The notes beneath the pieces were generated by a model. The model ran no database searches and was not told the DNA's origin. It was given only the letters and a program-made list of their open reading frames with translations. This document shows positions 35,533 to 44,800 of a stretch of DNA of 44,800 nt, piece after piece (position 1 is the first letter of the stretch; the number at the start of each line of letters is the position of its first letter). The stretch comes from Flavobacteriales bacterium UBA2426. Its GTDB lineage: Bacteria; Bacteroidota; Bacteroidia; Flavobacteriales_F; PHOS-HE28. The DNA lies in contig DDRC01000056.1 of assembly GCA_002342985.1 (NCBI GenBank), positions 5,195 through 49,994 on the forward strand, in the 5' to 3' direction. A program made the position numbers and the translations under genes.

Positions 35533-37130
35533 AGCGATGGGCTTCGCACCAAGGCATGGCCTGGGTGGAGCGGATCCTGTTCGCCATAGGCCTCCTACTG
35601 GTCATCCAACCCGTCACCTCCACGCGCTTCCACGTCACACACGACGGCCCCTCCCATGCGCTCAATGCGCACTACCTGGGCCGCTTGATCTCCGGGACTG
35701 CTGCAGATGACCGCCAGTGGGAGCTCAATCCGGTACCCGTGCCGAATTGGAGCGGACACGCGGTCCTCGCCGCTGCAATGCAGGTGCTCGACGCGCCGGA
35801 GGCCCTGAAGGCACTGTACCTGCTCTGCCTCTTGGGCCTTCCGCTGGCCTTCCGCTGGAGTCTGAACGAAGCGGGCGATCAACCGCCTTGGGGCGGCTTC
35901 CTTGGGCTCCCGCTCGCGATGCACGGGCCGTTCCAGATGGGCTTCCTCAACTTCTCGCTCGGCTTGGTGGGCCTGCTCCTGGTGATGAGGATGTGGCGGG
36001 GTATGCTTTCCAGAAGCGCCACCGCACTCGGTTGGCTTAGGCTCGCGGCACTGCTACTGCTCCTCTATGCATCGCATCTGGTGCCGTTCGCCATTGCACT
36101 GGCATGGGGTCTTCTCCATTGGGCGGAGGCCTATTCCACTGCCCCGCCTGCCAGTGAGGAACGGCGGGCCCTGCGGCAGATGCTTCCACGGCTCGGCCTC
36201 GCGGCTGCGCCGGCCCTTGCCTGCCTGGCCGCCTACCTTGCGCTGAGCCCTGGGCATGGAGCAAATGAGCCCATGCTGGCGCCTCCGGACAACCTGGTGG
36301 CCCCGCTGCTGGATGCACTGTGCGCCTCCGACCGGGCCGAGCTGCGCTGCTGGGCGCCCTTTGCCGCGCTGCTGGGTGTGATGGTCTTGCTGAACCGTGT
36401 GCGACACGGCACGCAGGGGCGGGCCGCAGCCTCGATCGGGGCCGAGGGCTGGGCAGTGGCGTTCACCGCGCTCCTGTTCGTGATCATGCCCGACCGTGTC
36501 GGCAAGGGCAGCGGCCTTTCGATCCGGCTTGCCTTGCTTCTCTACCTCGCCCTGGCCCTTCTGCTCGCGCGCCGTCTCCGTGCGGGACCCGCCCCACTCC
36601 TGCTTCCCGCTTCCGTGATCACCCTCCTGCTGTGCCTCTCGCAAGTACGACGCCCGGGCCAGGAGCTCCGCAGCCATCAGCAGCGCCAGGCATATGAGGC
36701 CAGTGTACAGGTACCTCGCGGCGCGCGAGTGGTAACCTTGCCCTGCCACTGGATGGTCATGCACCACTTGGAGCTCGGGCTGGCCGACCGTGATGCGCTG
36801 CTGCTCTCGAACTACGAGTTCATCAATCCGCATTTCCCGCTGCGCTGGTCGCCCGTTCACGACCCCCTCCTGAACCCGCCGCCACCGGATCCCTTGGACG
36901 GTCTCATCCCGCTCACCAACGTCCCCGGGGCCTGGGTGCGCGGAGCCGATGCCATACTCATCACCGGTGACACGCTCAACGCACCGGCCGTGCCGTGGCG
37001 CGCCCTGTCCGAGCTGCTCCGCAGCCACTATCGCCTGGCTGCCCGCGTGGCATCCAATGCGGTGTACCTCCGGCTTCGGCCAGAGCCCGCCGGAAGCCCG
37101 GATGGCGCCGTCAGAGGCCGTACTTCATGA
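35529..37130 (+). CDS. Polytopic membrane protein, GT-C-like
   Basis: 533 residues from the ATG at 35529, which overlaps the previous stop; an upstream start at 35478 lies inside the previous gene. About ten hydrophobic helices; the first loop carries RFHVTHDGPSHALNAHYLG with a possible catalytic Asp. A soluble C-terminal part of about 130 residues has VVTLPCHWMVMHHLELG and RDALLLSNYEFINPHFPLRW. It is probably co-translated with the 34252 gene. The last 20 bases overlap the convergent DPM-like gene. Family not recognised with certainty. Confidence 0.75.
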   Translation: MKRWASHQGMAWVERILFAIGLLLVIQPVTSTRFHVTHDGPSHALNAHYLGRLISGTAADDRQWELNPVPVPNWSGHAVLAAAMQVLDAPEALKALYLLCLLGLPLAFRWSLNEAGDQPPWGGFLGLPLAMHGPFQMGFLNFSLGLVGLLLVMRMWRGMLSRSATALGWLRLAALLLLLYASHLVPFAIALAWGLLHWAEAYSTAPPASEERRALRQMLPRLGLAAAPALACLAAYLALSPGHGANEPMLAPPDNLVAPLLDALCASDRAELRCWAPFAALLGVMVLLNRVRHGTQGRAAASIGAEGWAVAFTALLFVIMPDRVGKGSGLSIRLALLLYLALALLLARRLRAGPAPLLLPASVITLLLCLSQVRRPGQELRSHQQRQAYEASVQVPRGARVVTLPCHWMVMHHLELGLADRDALLLSNYEFINPHFPLRWSPVHDPLLNPPPPDPLDGLIPLTNVPGAWVRGADAILITGDTLNAPAVPWRALSELLRSHYRLAARVASNAVYLRLRPEPAGSPDGAVRGRTS

Positions 37131-37824
37131 TGCACCAGATGGCCCTGAAGCCATCCCGCCAGCCGATCTTCTTCCCCTCGGCGTAGGTTCGGCCGTAGTA
37201 GCTTATGCCCACCTCGTATATCCGGATGCCCTTCACGCGCGCCAGCTTGGCGGTGACCTCAGGCTCGAACCCGAAGCGTTTCTCGCGCAGGTCGAGGCCT
37301 TGGGCGATGTCGCTGCGGATGAGCTTGTAGCAGGTCTCCATGTCCGTTAGGTTCAGGTTATTGAACGCATTGGACAGGAAGGTGAGGAACTTGTTGCCGA
37401 TGCTGTGCCAGAAGAAGAGGATGCGGTGCGGGTGATGGCCCATGAAGCGTGAGCCGTACACCACATCGGCGAAGCCCTCGAGTACCGGACGCAGCAGCAG
37501 GTTGTATTCGCGCGGATCGTACTCGAGGTCGGCATCCTGCACGATGAGGTACTCGCCCTTCGCCTCCTGGATGCCGCGGTGGATTGCTGCGCCCTTGCCC
37601 ATGTTGCGGGGCTGCTCGTAGAACTTGATGCCCATGGAGGGATTGGCGTCCATATAGCGCTTCACCGCCTGCACGGTGCCATCCGTGCTGCCGTCGTTCA
37701 CGATGATCACCTCCTTGGCGATGCCCTGATCGAGCACGGCATCGCGCACCTTGTCGAGGATGAGATGGATCGTGCGCTCCTCGTTGTAGGCCGGGATGAC
37801 GATGGAAAGGGTGCGGATGGTCAT
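37111..37824 (-). CDS. DPM-like GT2 glycosyltransferase (polyprenyl-phosphate sugar synthase)
   Basis: 237 residues. The GT-A fold motifs are strong: LSIVIPAYNEERTI (6-19), VNDGSTDGT (42-50), QPRNMGKGAAIHRGIQEAKG (71-90), and QDADLEYDP with Asp97-Ala-Asp99. The C-terminal part, LTDMETCYKLIRSD and RFGFEPEVTAKLA, is typical of dolichyl/polyprenyl-phosphate mannose or glucose synthases. No C-terminal membrane helices are present. It is the last gene of a minus-strand series and starts two bases after the scoB stop. It could supply lipid-linked sugar for the membrane proteins around it. Confidence 0.93.
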   Translation of the reverse strand: MTIRTLSIVIPAYNEERTIHLILDKVRDAVLDQGIAKEVIIVNDGSTDGTVQAVKRYMDANPSMGIKFYEQPRNMGKGAAIHRGIQEAKGEYLIVQDADLEYDPREYNLLLRPVLEGFADVVYGSRFMGHHPHRILFFWHSIGNKFLTFLSNAFNNLNLTDMETCYKLIRSDIAQGLDLREKRFGFEPEVTAKLARVKGIRIYEVGISYYGRTYAEGKKIGWRDGFRAIWCIMKYGL

Positions 37825-37826
37825 GC

Positions 37827-38483
37827 TCAGAAAGTCATCTCGGGCACCTCGCCTTCCGCCACCAGCCGCCCCTCGGTCTTGGCCTTGATCTCCTCCACGC
37901 TCACGCCCGGGGCGCGCTCGAGCAGGCGGAAGCCATCAGCTGTGATGTCGAAGACACCCAGGTCGCTCACCACCTTCTTCACGCACCGCACGCCGGTCAG
38001 CGGCAGGGTGCACTGCTTGAGCAGCTTGCTCTCACCGGCCTTGTTGGTATGCATCATCACCACGATGATGTTCTCGGCGCTCGCCACCAGGTCCATGGCG
38101 CCGCCCATGCCCTTCACCATCTTCCCGGGGATCTTCCAATTGGCGATATCCCCGTTGTCGGCCACCTCCATGGCGCCGAGCACGGTGAGCTGCACGTGCT
38201 GGCCGCGGATCATGGCGAAGCTGGTGGCGCTGTCGAAGATGCTGCTGCCGGGCAGCAGGGTCACGGTCTGCTTGCCGGCGTTGATGAGATCGGCGTCTTC
38301 CTCGCCCTCGTAGGGGAAGGGACCCATGCCGAGGATGCCGTTCTCGCTCTGCAGCACCACGTTGATGCCCTCCGGGATGTAGTTGGCCACCAGCGTGGGG
38401 ATGCCGATGCCCAGATTGACGTAGTAGCCGTCGCGCAGCTCGCGAGCGATGCGCTTGGCCATCTGTTCCTTGGTGAGCGCCAT
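37827..38483 (-). CDS. scoB: 3-oxoacid CoA-transferase subunit B
   Basis: 218 residues from the ATG at 38483 ([19 protein letters not shown]); a longer frame overlaps the previous gene. It transfers CoA from succinyl-CoA to acetoacetate or a similar 3-oxoacid, with subunit A. The catalytic Glu47 sits in [36 protein letters not shown], then [21 protein letters not shown] are family hallmarks. It normally follows subunit A directly; here 3.6 kb with two membrane-protein genes lies between them, although all four are on the same strand with gaps of at most 33 bases. Confidence 0.95.
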   Translation of the reverse strand: MALTKEQMAKRIARELRDGYYVNLGIGIPTLVANYIPEGINVVLQSENGILGMGPFPYEGEEDADLINAGKQTVTLLPGSSIFDSATSFAMIRGQHVQLTVLGAMEVADNGDIANWKIPGKMVKGMGGAMDLVASAENIIVVMMHTNKAGESKLLKQCTLPLTGVRCVKKVVSDLGVFDITADGFRLLERAPGVSVEEIKAKTEGRLVAEGEVPEMTF

Positions 38484-38490
38484 GGGCGAT

Positions 38491-40269
38491 TCAGTGTTCG
38501 GGGTCGGCCACACGCGAAACACCGATCTGCGCTCGTTGCAGGCGTGCGTGACGGTGGCGAGGTTGCCAAAAGTAGATCGCAGCGCGCGAGGCCCCTGCCT
38601 CGCCGGGTATCCGCGCGCGGATGGCGAACGGCCGCGGTGTCCAAACGGGCCGCTGCAGGTCGAGCGGGTACGTGCGGTAGTAGACGTTTGCGCCACTTGC
38701 ATCATGCAGGTCGACGACCAGGTTGCAGAGCACGGGAAGGCCGTCGGAATCCGCTGTGATCAGAAGGTCCACCACGTGATCCCCGTGGCCAAGGGAGTCG
38801 GTGCGCCACGCATCGAGGAATTCCCAATCCCCTTCGCTGACCGGCCCCTCGCCCCTCCACACCGGCAGCAGCGAGAGGGGGTGGCGCCGTTCCAGCAAAT
38901 GGGGCCCGGATGGGCCCGCGCTGGCGAGCAGCGCGAAGGCCATGGTATCGGGCACCTCGCCTATGTCGGTGATGCGCAGCTCCTCTGCCGGCGCGCCGTG
39001 TGCATCACTGGCTGTCAACGGTGCATCTAGGCCAAGGCGCCGGATGCCCATGGGCAGCGTCAGCGACCAGCGTGGCGGGCATTGGAGCACAGCGGGGTTC
39101 TCCCAAGTGCGGTTCGCCACCGCGCGCAGGAAGGCCTCAGGAAGCGCCTCTTCGGGCCACAGCAGCGTCGTGCTAAGGTTGGCGCCCACCACAGACCGTA
39201 GCGGAAGCGCCAGCAGGATCAACGCGGCAAACCGCACCGCCCGGTGGCGGATGGCCCAGCGGTCGAGCCCGTAGGCAATGGCCAACAGGCCCAAGGGGAC
39301 GAGGTGCAGCGCAGCCCGATCCTTCGGATAGTTCACGTCCATGGCCAGGGCGAGGAAGACACGGAGCGCCACATCAAGCCCTAACAGACCGATGGCGACG
39401 AAAGCCGGCACCCTGCCGCCCCTGATGGCCAAGGCAAGGAAGGCCGCAGCTAGCAGCCCGAGCAGGAGCCCCCGCACCACGGGCGTATCCACGCCGAGCA
39501 CATGGTAGTTGAGCGGGCCCACCGTGATCCGGAAAAGACCATCGGTGCCGCCGTGGTAGAGCAGCCCGCGCTCGCGGAGCTCCATGGCATATGGCACTGC
39601 GGCACCGACCGGCAGCCCACCGGCCAGCAGCCAGACGGCCCACTGTGCGGCACGCTGCCGCGCTCCCAGGCGCGGCCACATCCAGCCGATGCCGGCGCCC
39701 AGCAGAGCGACCAGGGCCGCCCATGTGGGCAGCAGTGCCAGCACGGAGGCATTCGCCAACAGGAGCGCCAGCAGCGTCAGCAGCAGGTTGCGCGTGCGCC
39801 AGCGCTCCAGCAGGCGCACCAGGCCTAGAACGGCAAGCAGCAGGAAGGCCAGCTCAAACGCATAGCCCCGGAAGAGCGCGAAGAAGTCGAGCATGAATGG
39901 GCAGGCCGTGAGCGCCAGCAGCAGGCCCCAGCGGATCACCGCCTCACGCACCCGCGCGGCGAGAAGCCAAGCGCACCCCGCGAAGAGCACGAAAGCGAGC
40001 AGGCTGCCGACGCGCGACGCGACCAGTGAGAGCCCGAACAACTGATATAGGCCGGTGCCGACGGCCGAGCTGAGCACATGGTTGTTCGCATCCCAGTGAG
40101 CACGGTACGGCAGGAACTCCCCTTTCTCCACATAGAAGTGAAGGGAGGCGCACTCATCATTCACCCAGGGCACAGAGGCCGCCCGCAAGGTGAGGTAGGC
40201 CAGCACCAGGAGCGCCCAGCACAGGTAGATCCACCGTTCGGCGCTGCGGATGGGCGGTTGCGGGGCCAT
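38491..40269 (-). CDS. Polytopic membrane protein with soluble C-terminal domain, paralogue B
   Basis: 592 residues, about eleven hydrophobic helices in the first 390 residues and a soluble, probably beta-sandwich, tail of about 190 residues. The first loop has [14 protein letters not shown] with Asp38-Glu39 and [13 protein letters not shown]. Other marks are [26 protein letters not shown] and [13 protein letters not shown]. Each of these is matched in the neighbouring gene at 40303-42054, so the two are paralogues. Overall shape and the acidic pair in the first loop match GT-C glycosyltransferases. It ends 7 bases before scoB. Confidence 0.78.
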   Translation of the reverse strand: MAPQPPIRSAERWIYLCWALLVLAYLTLRAASVPWVNDECASLHFYVEKGEFLPYRAHWDANNHVLSSAVGTGLYQLFGLSLVASRVGSLLAFVLFAGCAWLLAARVREAVIRWGLLLALTACPFMLDFFALFRGYAFELAFLLLAVLGLVRLLERWRTRNLLLTLLALLLANASVLALLPTWAALVALLGAGIGWMWPRLGARQRAAQWAVWLLAGGLPVGAAVPYAMELRERGLLYHGGTDGLFRITVGPLNYHVLGVDTPVVRGLLLGLLAAAFLALAIRGGRVPAFVAIGLLGLDVALRVFLALAMDVNYPKDRAALHLVPLGLLAIAYGLDRWAIRHRAVRFAALILLALPLRSVVGANLSTTLLWPEEALPEAFLRAVANRTWENPAVLQCPPRWSLTLPMGIRRLGLDAPLTASDAHGAPAEELRITDIGEVPDTMAFALLASAGPSGPHLLERRHPLSLLPVWRGEGPVSEGDWEFLDAWRTDSLGHGDHVVDLLITADSDGLPVLCNLVVDLHDASGANVYYRTYPLDLQRPVWTPRPFAIRARIPGEAGASRAAIYFWQPRHRHARLQRAQIGVSRVADPEH

Positions 40270-40302
40270 GGGAAGCGCACGAAGATGCGACGAGGCCTTC
40301 GC

Positions 40303-42054
40303 TCAATGGACCTTCAGCAGCCGGAGGCGCCCCTCATCCAGTCGATAAGCTTCTCCTGCCGGCGACCAGAGAAACACTTCTGCCGACACGGCGCGGGGCA
40401 GCCTGGGTACCGGCCGCACCGAACGCCAGGATTCACCGGCCCACACCGCTCGGCGCGTGCTGAGGAAAACGAGATCCCCATGGATGATGGCGCCCTCGTC
40501 ATCGCGCACTGCGATTCCCAGGCGAAGCTCCGCCGGATTCACCCCAGTGCGCATAGACGCACTGATGTCCACTAGCGCCCCGCCGCTGCGGATCGGCCCT
40601 ATCGGCAGCCCAAGGGAGGGCGACCGCTCCTGGCCAGCGGCCTCCCAAGAGAACAGGGTGTCATGGACGGGTTCCGTCCGCATCGCTGGCTGGCGCATGA
40701 GCAACCACAAGCCCTGGTCCGGTGCACTGTCCGCCACCGCGTACCCATTACCGGCTGCAGCAAGCTGCGCGTGCTGGACGACCCGTGCATCGTTCAGCCC
40801 TAGCGGCCAATCCTGCGCCGTGCCATCCCCTTCACCGCCGCGCATCCGCCGCTCCAAGCTCCAAGGAAGCCCAGCCAGGCGATGCATGCCCACCACGGCG
40901 GGGCGGCTCAGCACCCTTTCCAATCGCTCCACCCGCTCGGCGAACCGATGCGGCAGTGACTGCTCGGGCCAGAGCACCGTATGCGTCAGGTTGGCCCTGG
41001 AGACGGTGCATATTGGCAGGGCCAGCAGCGGCATGGCGGCCAACCCGCCCCAGGCGATGCGCGCCGCAAAGAGGTCAGCGGCAGCAGCAACGGCCAGAAG
41101 AGCCGCGAGCAGCAGGTGCAGCGCAGCGCGGTCCTCGGCATGATTGATCCCGAACGCCTCGGCCAGCAGGATGCGCAGCAGGGCCTCCCCCAAGAGCAGC
41201 ACGGCCGCCAGAAAGCCCGGCGAGGCACTTGACCGTCGCCACCACGCGTGCCAGAGCAGGAGGCCGATGGCCGCGGCTGCGGGTGCGAGGAGTGCGGCAC
41301 GCGGCAGGGTGCCGTCCATGCCGATGACCCGCAGCGCCAACGACCCGACGGAGACCGGGATGAAGCCTTCGGTGCTGCCGTGGTAGAGCAGCCCCAGGCG
41401 GGCGTATTGCAGCGCAAGGGCTCCGGCGAGCAGCAGCGGAAGCCCGCCGAGGACCCCCCATTGCACGAGGGCGGCGCGCGTGCGGCAGCCCATCAGGAGA
41501 ACGCCGAGCAACAACGCCCAGACGGGCACCAGCGCAAGCAGGAAACCCGTGGCCAGTGCCATGCAGGACAGCGCCCACCGCAGGTGGCGCGCATGGCCCA
41601 TCACCGTGAATCGGTGCGCCTGATGCATGGCGCACAGGAAAAGCGCCATCGCCGGTCCATACCCGCGGAACAGCGAGAAGAAATCGAGCAGAAAGGGGCA
41701 GCCGAGGCAGGCTAACAAATAGCTCCACCGCACCATGGGGTGGGCCAACGACCGGCCCAACCGGAAGACAACCCCAGCGAACAAGCCATAGCTCAGTACG
41801 CTGGCCCACCGCAGGGAGAGGGGCTCCAGGCCGAACAGCCGGTAACCGAGATGGCCGGCCGCGCTGTTGAGGAGGTGGTTGTTCGCATCCCACATGGACG
41901 CGAACGGCAGGAAACGCCCGGTCTGCGCGTAAGCGAGGAACGAGGTGGCTTCATCGTGCACCAGCGGCACCTTAGCCGCCCGAACCAGCACAAGGGTGAA
42001 CCCGGCGAGGGCGAATCCCATGAACAGCAGGCGTTCCGCCCGCTCGCGCACCAT
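40303..42054 (-). CDS. Polytopic membrane protein with soluble C-terminal domain, paralogue A
   Basis: 583 residues. It parallels its neighbour: VPLVHDEATSFLAY with Asp34-Glu35, WDANNHLLNSAAG, CPFLLDFFSLFRGY, GLLYHGSTEGFI and HAEDRAALHLLLA, at similar positions. About eleven helices are followed by a soluble C-terminal domain of about 190 residues. The Asp-Glu pair in the first loop and the ANNH motif are good candidates for the active site of a lipid-sugar-dependent transferase. It starts six bases after the scoA stop, so it is very likely in one operon with it. Confidence 0.78.
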   Translation of the reverse strand: MVRERAERLLFMGFALAGFTLVLVRAAKVPLVHDEATSFLAYAQTGRFLPFASMWDANNHLLNSAAGHLGYRLFGLEPLSLRWASVLSYGLFAGVVFRLGRSLAHPMVRWSYLLACLGCPFLLDFFSLFRGYGPAMALFLCAMHQAHRFTVMGHARHLRWALSCMALATGFLLALVPVWALLLGVLLMGCRTRAALVQWGVLGGLPLLLAGALALQYARLGLLYHGSTEGFIPVSVGSLALRVIGMDGTLPRAALLAPAAAAIGLLLWHAWWRRSSASPGFLAAVLLLGEALLRILLAEAFGINHAEDRAALHLLLAALLAVAAAADLFAARIAWGGLAAMPLLALPICTVSRANLTHTVLWPEQSLPHRFAERVERLERVLSRPAVVGMHRLAGLPWSLERRMRGGEGDGTAQDWPLGLNDARVVQHAQLAAAGNGYAVADSAPDQGLWLLMRQPAMRTEPVHDTLFSWEAAGQERSPSLGLPIGPIRSGGALVDISASMRTGVNPAELRLGIAVRDDEGAIIHGDLVFLSTRRAVWAGESWRSVRPVPRLPRAVSAEVFLWSPAGEAYRLDEGRLRLLKVH

Positions 42055-42060
42055 GGTCGG

Positions 42061-42759
42061 TCAGCCGCGCTTGCGCACCGTGCGCTGCTCGATGCGCTTC
42101 TCGTAGCCGGTGCCTTGGAAGAGGCGCTGCACGAAGATCCCTGGCGTGTGGATCTCATCGGGGTCGAGTTCACCGGGCTCCACCAGCTGCTCCACCTCGG
42201 CCACGGTCACCTTGCCGGCCATGGCCATCATGGGGTTGAAATTGCGGGCCGTGCGCTTGTACACCAGATTGCCGAAGCGATCGCCCTTCCAGGCCTTCAC
42301 CAGCGCGAAGTCGGCGCGCAGCCAGCTCTCCAGCACGTGCATCTTCCCGTTGAACTCGCGCGACTCCTTGCCGTCCCCCACCTCGGTGCCGTAGCCGGCC
42401 GGCGTGAAGAAGGCCGGGATGCCGGCCCCCCCTGCCCGGCAGCGCTCGGCCAGCGTGCCCTGCGGGATCAGCTCCACCTCCAGTTCGCCGCTGAGCATCT
42501 GCCGCTCGAACTCGGCATTCTCGCCCACGTAGCTGCTGATCATCTTGCGGATCTGACGGGTCTGCAGCAGCAACCCCAGGCCGAAGTCGTCCACCCCGGC
42601 GTTGTTGCTGATGCAGGTGAGCCCTTTCACGCCCCGCCGCACGAGCGCAGCGATGCTGTTCTCCGGGATGCCGCACAGCCCGAAGCCGCCCACCATCAGG
42701 GTCATGTTGTCCTCGATGCCTTCGAGTGCCGCATCGGCGTTGGCCACCACCTTGTTCAT
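42061..42759 (-). CDS. scoA: 3-oxoacid CoA-transferase subunit A
   Basis: 232 residues from the ATG at 42759 ([18 protein letters not shown]), the usual family start; an ATG at 42801 adds 14 residues and is less likely. [14 protein letters not shown] (21-34) is the CoA-binding glycine-rich region. [20 protein letters not shown] and the final [10 protein letters not shown] are family marks. It works with subunit B in CoA transfer from succinyl-CoA to 3-oxoacids. It heads the minus-strand series and begins 51 bases after the PBP1A stop. Confidence 0.95.
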   Translation of the reverse strand: MNKVVANADAALEGIEDNMTLMVGGFGLCGIPENSIAALVRRGVKGLTCISNNAGVDDFGLGLLLQTRQIRKMISSYVGENAEFERQMLSGELEVELIPQGTLAERCRAGGAGIPAFFTPAGYGTEVGDGKESREFNGKMHVLESWLRADFALVKAWKGDRFGNLVYKRTARNFNPMMAMAGKVTVAEVEQLVEPGELDPDEIHTPGIFVQRLFQGTGYEKRIEQRTVRKRG

Positions 42760-42810
42760 GTCTTTCCGGTCAGTGGCGACGAAGATATCCGCTGCGGGCA
42801 TGGCACTCCG

Positions 42811-44800
42811 TCAGTCGCCCCAGTTGGGCTTGCCATTGCCCGGTCCCGCCTTCGCCTTTGCCCGGCAGTCGATCTCCACCCCCAGCTCGCCTTCCGGCCG
42901 CTCGAAATCGCCGGTACTGATCTCGATGGCGGGGTCGGCATACACCTTGTTCATGTAGTAGCCGTAGATCGGCAGCGCCATGTTCGCGCCCTGGCCCTTG
43001 TCGGTGGTGCTGAAGCGCACGCTGCGATCCTCGGCACCCGTCCATACGCCGGTCACCAGGTCGGGCGTGATACCGATGAACCAGCCGTCGCTGTTGTTCT
43101 GCGTGGTGCCCGTCTTGCCCGCCGTGGGGAAGCGGATGTTGGCGTATTTCTGCCGGTTCCCCCAGCTGGTGCGCAGGCGCATGCCCGTACCGACCACCTT
43201 GCCCGTGCTGGGGTTGTAGGCACCGTCCACCACGCCCTTCATCATCTTCAGCATGATGTAGGCCGTGCGCTCGTCCAGCGCCTCATAGGTGCTCGGCACC
43301 ACGTCCAGGATGGTGTTCCCGTTCTTGTCCTCGATGCGTGTATAGAGGATGGGCTCGATGTAGACCCCCTTGTTGGCGAATGAGCTGAACGCCCCGGTCA
43401 TCTCCATCAGGGTGAGGTCGGCCACGCCCAGGCAGAGCGAGGGCACCGGCTCCAGCGGGCTCTTCACGCCCATGTGGCGGGCCAGCACGGTGACCGATTG
43501 CGGGCCGTACTGTTTCATGAGCCAGGCAGTGATGGTGTTGAGCGAGTTGGCCATCGCATACTCCACCGTCACCATGCCGCCGTATTCGCCATCGCTGTTC
43601 TCCGGGCACCAATCCGGCTGGCCGGGCGGCATGTCGAAGCACACCTTCTGGTTGGGCAGTTCCCGGCAGGGCTCCATACCCTCGCGGATAGCGGTGGCAT
43701 AGACGAAGGGCTTGAAGGTGGAGCCTACCTGGCGGCGTGCCTTGTCCACATGGTCGTACTGGAAGTGCTTGAAGTCCGGGCCGCCAACCCATGCCTTCAC
43801 GAAGCCCGTGTGCGGATCCATGCTCAGGAGACCGCTGCGCAGGAAGCTCTTGTAGTAGCGGATCGAGTCCATCGGGCTCATCACCGTGTCGATCTCCCCC
43901 TTCCAGCTGAACACGCGCATCTTCACCGGGGTGTCGAAGACCTTGGGGATGTCCTCCTCGGCCACCACGGGCCACCAGGCGTCGCAGCCGCCCTTGGCCG
44001 GATCGCAGTGATAGTGCATCGCGCCATCGTGCATCTCCTTGCGGATGTAGGAGGCGGGTCGCTCGCACACGCCGCACTGCTTGCCGGTGATCACCTTGTA
44101 GCGTACGGTGCGCCTCATGGATGCCGCGAGAATGCCCTTGATCTCGTCCTGGCTCACGCGCGCATCGAATGGCCTGTTCTTCTTCCGCGCGAGGTCCTTG
44201 AAGAAATCCGCCTGGAGCTCCTGGGCCAGGTGCTCGCGCAGGCCCCACTCGGCATAGGCCTGCATGCGCCGGTCGATGGTGGTGTACACCCTGAGCCCAT
44301 CGGTATAGAGGTCGTAGGGCTTGCCATCGGGCCTGGGGTAGCGCAGCTCACCATTCTCGTCAGTGCTGCTGAGCAGGGCCTGCAGTCGCTCGCGCAGCAC
44401 CTCGCGGAAGTAGGGCGCCGGGCCCTCGGTATGGCTTACGCTCTGGAAGCGCAGGCCCAAGGGCAGGGCCTTCAGCGAATCGTACTGCGCCACGCTGAGG
44501 AATCCGTTCCTGCGCATCTGGTCCAGCACCACCATGCGCCGGTGCAGGGTGGTGTCGGGGCGCCTGATGGGGTTGAAGAGCGCGGGGTTCTTGCACATGC
44601 CCACGAGCATGGCCGCCTCCTCGATGCGGAGCGAATCGGGTGTGGTGCTGAAGTAGATGCGCGCCGCGCTGTGTATGCCCACCGCCTGGTTGATCCAGTC
44701 GAAGCGGTTGAGGTACATGGCGATGATCTCGTCCTTGGTATACATGCGCTCGAGCCGGGCGCTGATGATCCACTCCTGGAACTTCTGGAAGATGCGCTTC
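42811..44800 (-). CDS. Penicillin-binding protein 1A (5' end beyond window)
   Basis: The frame stays open past the ATG at 44745 to the window edge; the upstream codons read KRIFQKFQEWIISARLER, matching the end of the glycosyltransferase domain, so the true start is outside. Numbered from that ATG, the remaining GT51 part covers about 1-110 (YTKDEIIAMYLNRFD). The transpeptidase domain has STFK at 342-345, SLN at 401-403 and KTGTT at 544-548. It builds and cross-links peptidoglycan at the inner membrane. An unusual Cys-rich insert, C224xxC227, H244xHC and C254, lies between the two domains (bases 43984-44076) and looks like a small metal-binding knuckle. Confidence 0.93.
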   Translation of the reverse strand, partial: KRIFQKFQEWIISARLERMYTKDEIIAMYLNRFDWINQAVGIHSAARIYFSTTPDSLRIEEAAMLVGMCKNPALFNPIRRPDTTLHRRMVVLDQMRRNGFLSVAQYDSLKALPLGLRFQSVSHTEGPAPYFREVLRERLQALLSSTDENGELRYPRPDGKPYDLYTDGLRVYTTIDRRMQAYAEWGLREHLAQELQADFFKDLARKKNRPFDARVSQDEIKGILAASMRRTVRYKVITGKQCGVCERPASYIRKEMHDGAMHYHCDPAKGGCDAWWPVVAEEDIPKVFDTPVKMRVFSWKGEIDTVMSPMDSIRYYKSFLRSGLLSMDPHTGFVKAWVGGPDFKHFQYDHVDKARRQVGSTFKPFVYATAIREGMEPCRELPNQKVCFDMPPGQPDWCPENSDGEYGGMVTVEYAMANSLNTITAWLMKQYGPQSVTVLARHMGVKSPLEPVPSLCLGVADLTLMEMTGAFSSFANKGVYIEPILYTRIEDKNGNTILDVVPSTYEALDERTAYIMLKMMKGVVDGAYNPSTGKVVGTGMRLRTSWGNRQKYANIRFPTAGKTGTTQNNSDGWFIGITPDLVTGVWTGAEDRSVRFSTTDKGQGANMALPIYGYYMNKVYADPAIEISTGDFERPEGELGVEIDCRAKAKAGPGNGKPNWGD

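Noticed and set aside
41740..43383. 547-codon plus-strand frame
   Set aside because: Antisense to three real minus-strand genes; no recognisable domain.

Overview
The window reads as a chromosomal segment of a GC-rich member of the Bacteroidota, most likely Flavobacteriales-like. This rests on several signals: Bacteroidota-type families (DUF4292 and DUF4837 lipoproteins, the LysM/SLT transglycosylase pair, a bifunctional phosphoglucose/phosphomannose isomerase), a secreted IgGFc-binding-like giant adhesin with gliding-type repeats, and a recurring promoter motif of the form TAnnTTTG or TAnnTTCG just upstream of start codons. Coding density is high, and third codon positions are so G/C-rich that most genes carry long meaningless antisense frames. 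No tRNA, rRNA or CRISPR array was recognised.

Layout. 1-2703 (minus) is the N-terminal 901 codons of a large surface protein that leaves the window. 3193-8143 (plus) holds a very large membrane histidine kinase, an enoyl-CoA hydratase and a small membrane protein. 8144-9175 is a disturbed patch with a ParD/ParE toxin-antitoxin pair and a duplicated stub of the start of the next gene. 9176-22465 (plus) is a tightly packed cell-envelope series: flippase, dUTPase, sugar nucleotidyltransferase, TPR lipoprotein, DUF4292 lipoprotein, EnvC-like murein hydrolase activator, TatA, GatA, LysM transglycosylase, DUF4837 lipoprotein, a small protein and a HEAT-repeat/cyclophilin lipoprotein. 22488-24632 (minus) has a small membrane protein and lysyl-tRNA synthetase. 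25109-27293 (plus) has the sugar isomerase, a GxxExxY gene bracketed by inverted repeats, and LipB.

From 27262 to 42054 the window is dominated by polytopic membrane proteins that look like GT-C glycosyltransferases or their relatives (six) and two cytoplasmic GT2 enzymes. Between them lie a serine hydrolase, a Bacteroidota-type unknown protein and a DEDD-type exonuclease. On the minus strand, 37111-42759 forms one compact series: CoA-transferase subunit A, two paralogous membrane proteins, CoA-transferase subunit B, and a DPM-like GT2. It is preceded by a penicillin-binding protein 1A gene that runs off the right edge.

Working together: envelope building is the theme. There is peptidoglycan synthesis and remodelling (PBP1A, EnvC-like, LysM transglycosylase), glycan or lipid-linked sugar work (flippase, nucleotidyltransferase, isomerase, GT2 and GT-C-like proteins), envelope lipoproteins and export (TatA). 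The accessory signals most worth a second look are a family of short CAGAGGC-type inverted repeats. One pair flanks the GxxExxY gene, one pair is empty and forms a hairpin, and related single copies flank the toxin-antitoxin patch.
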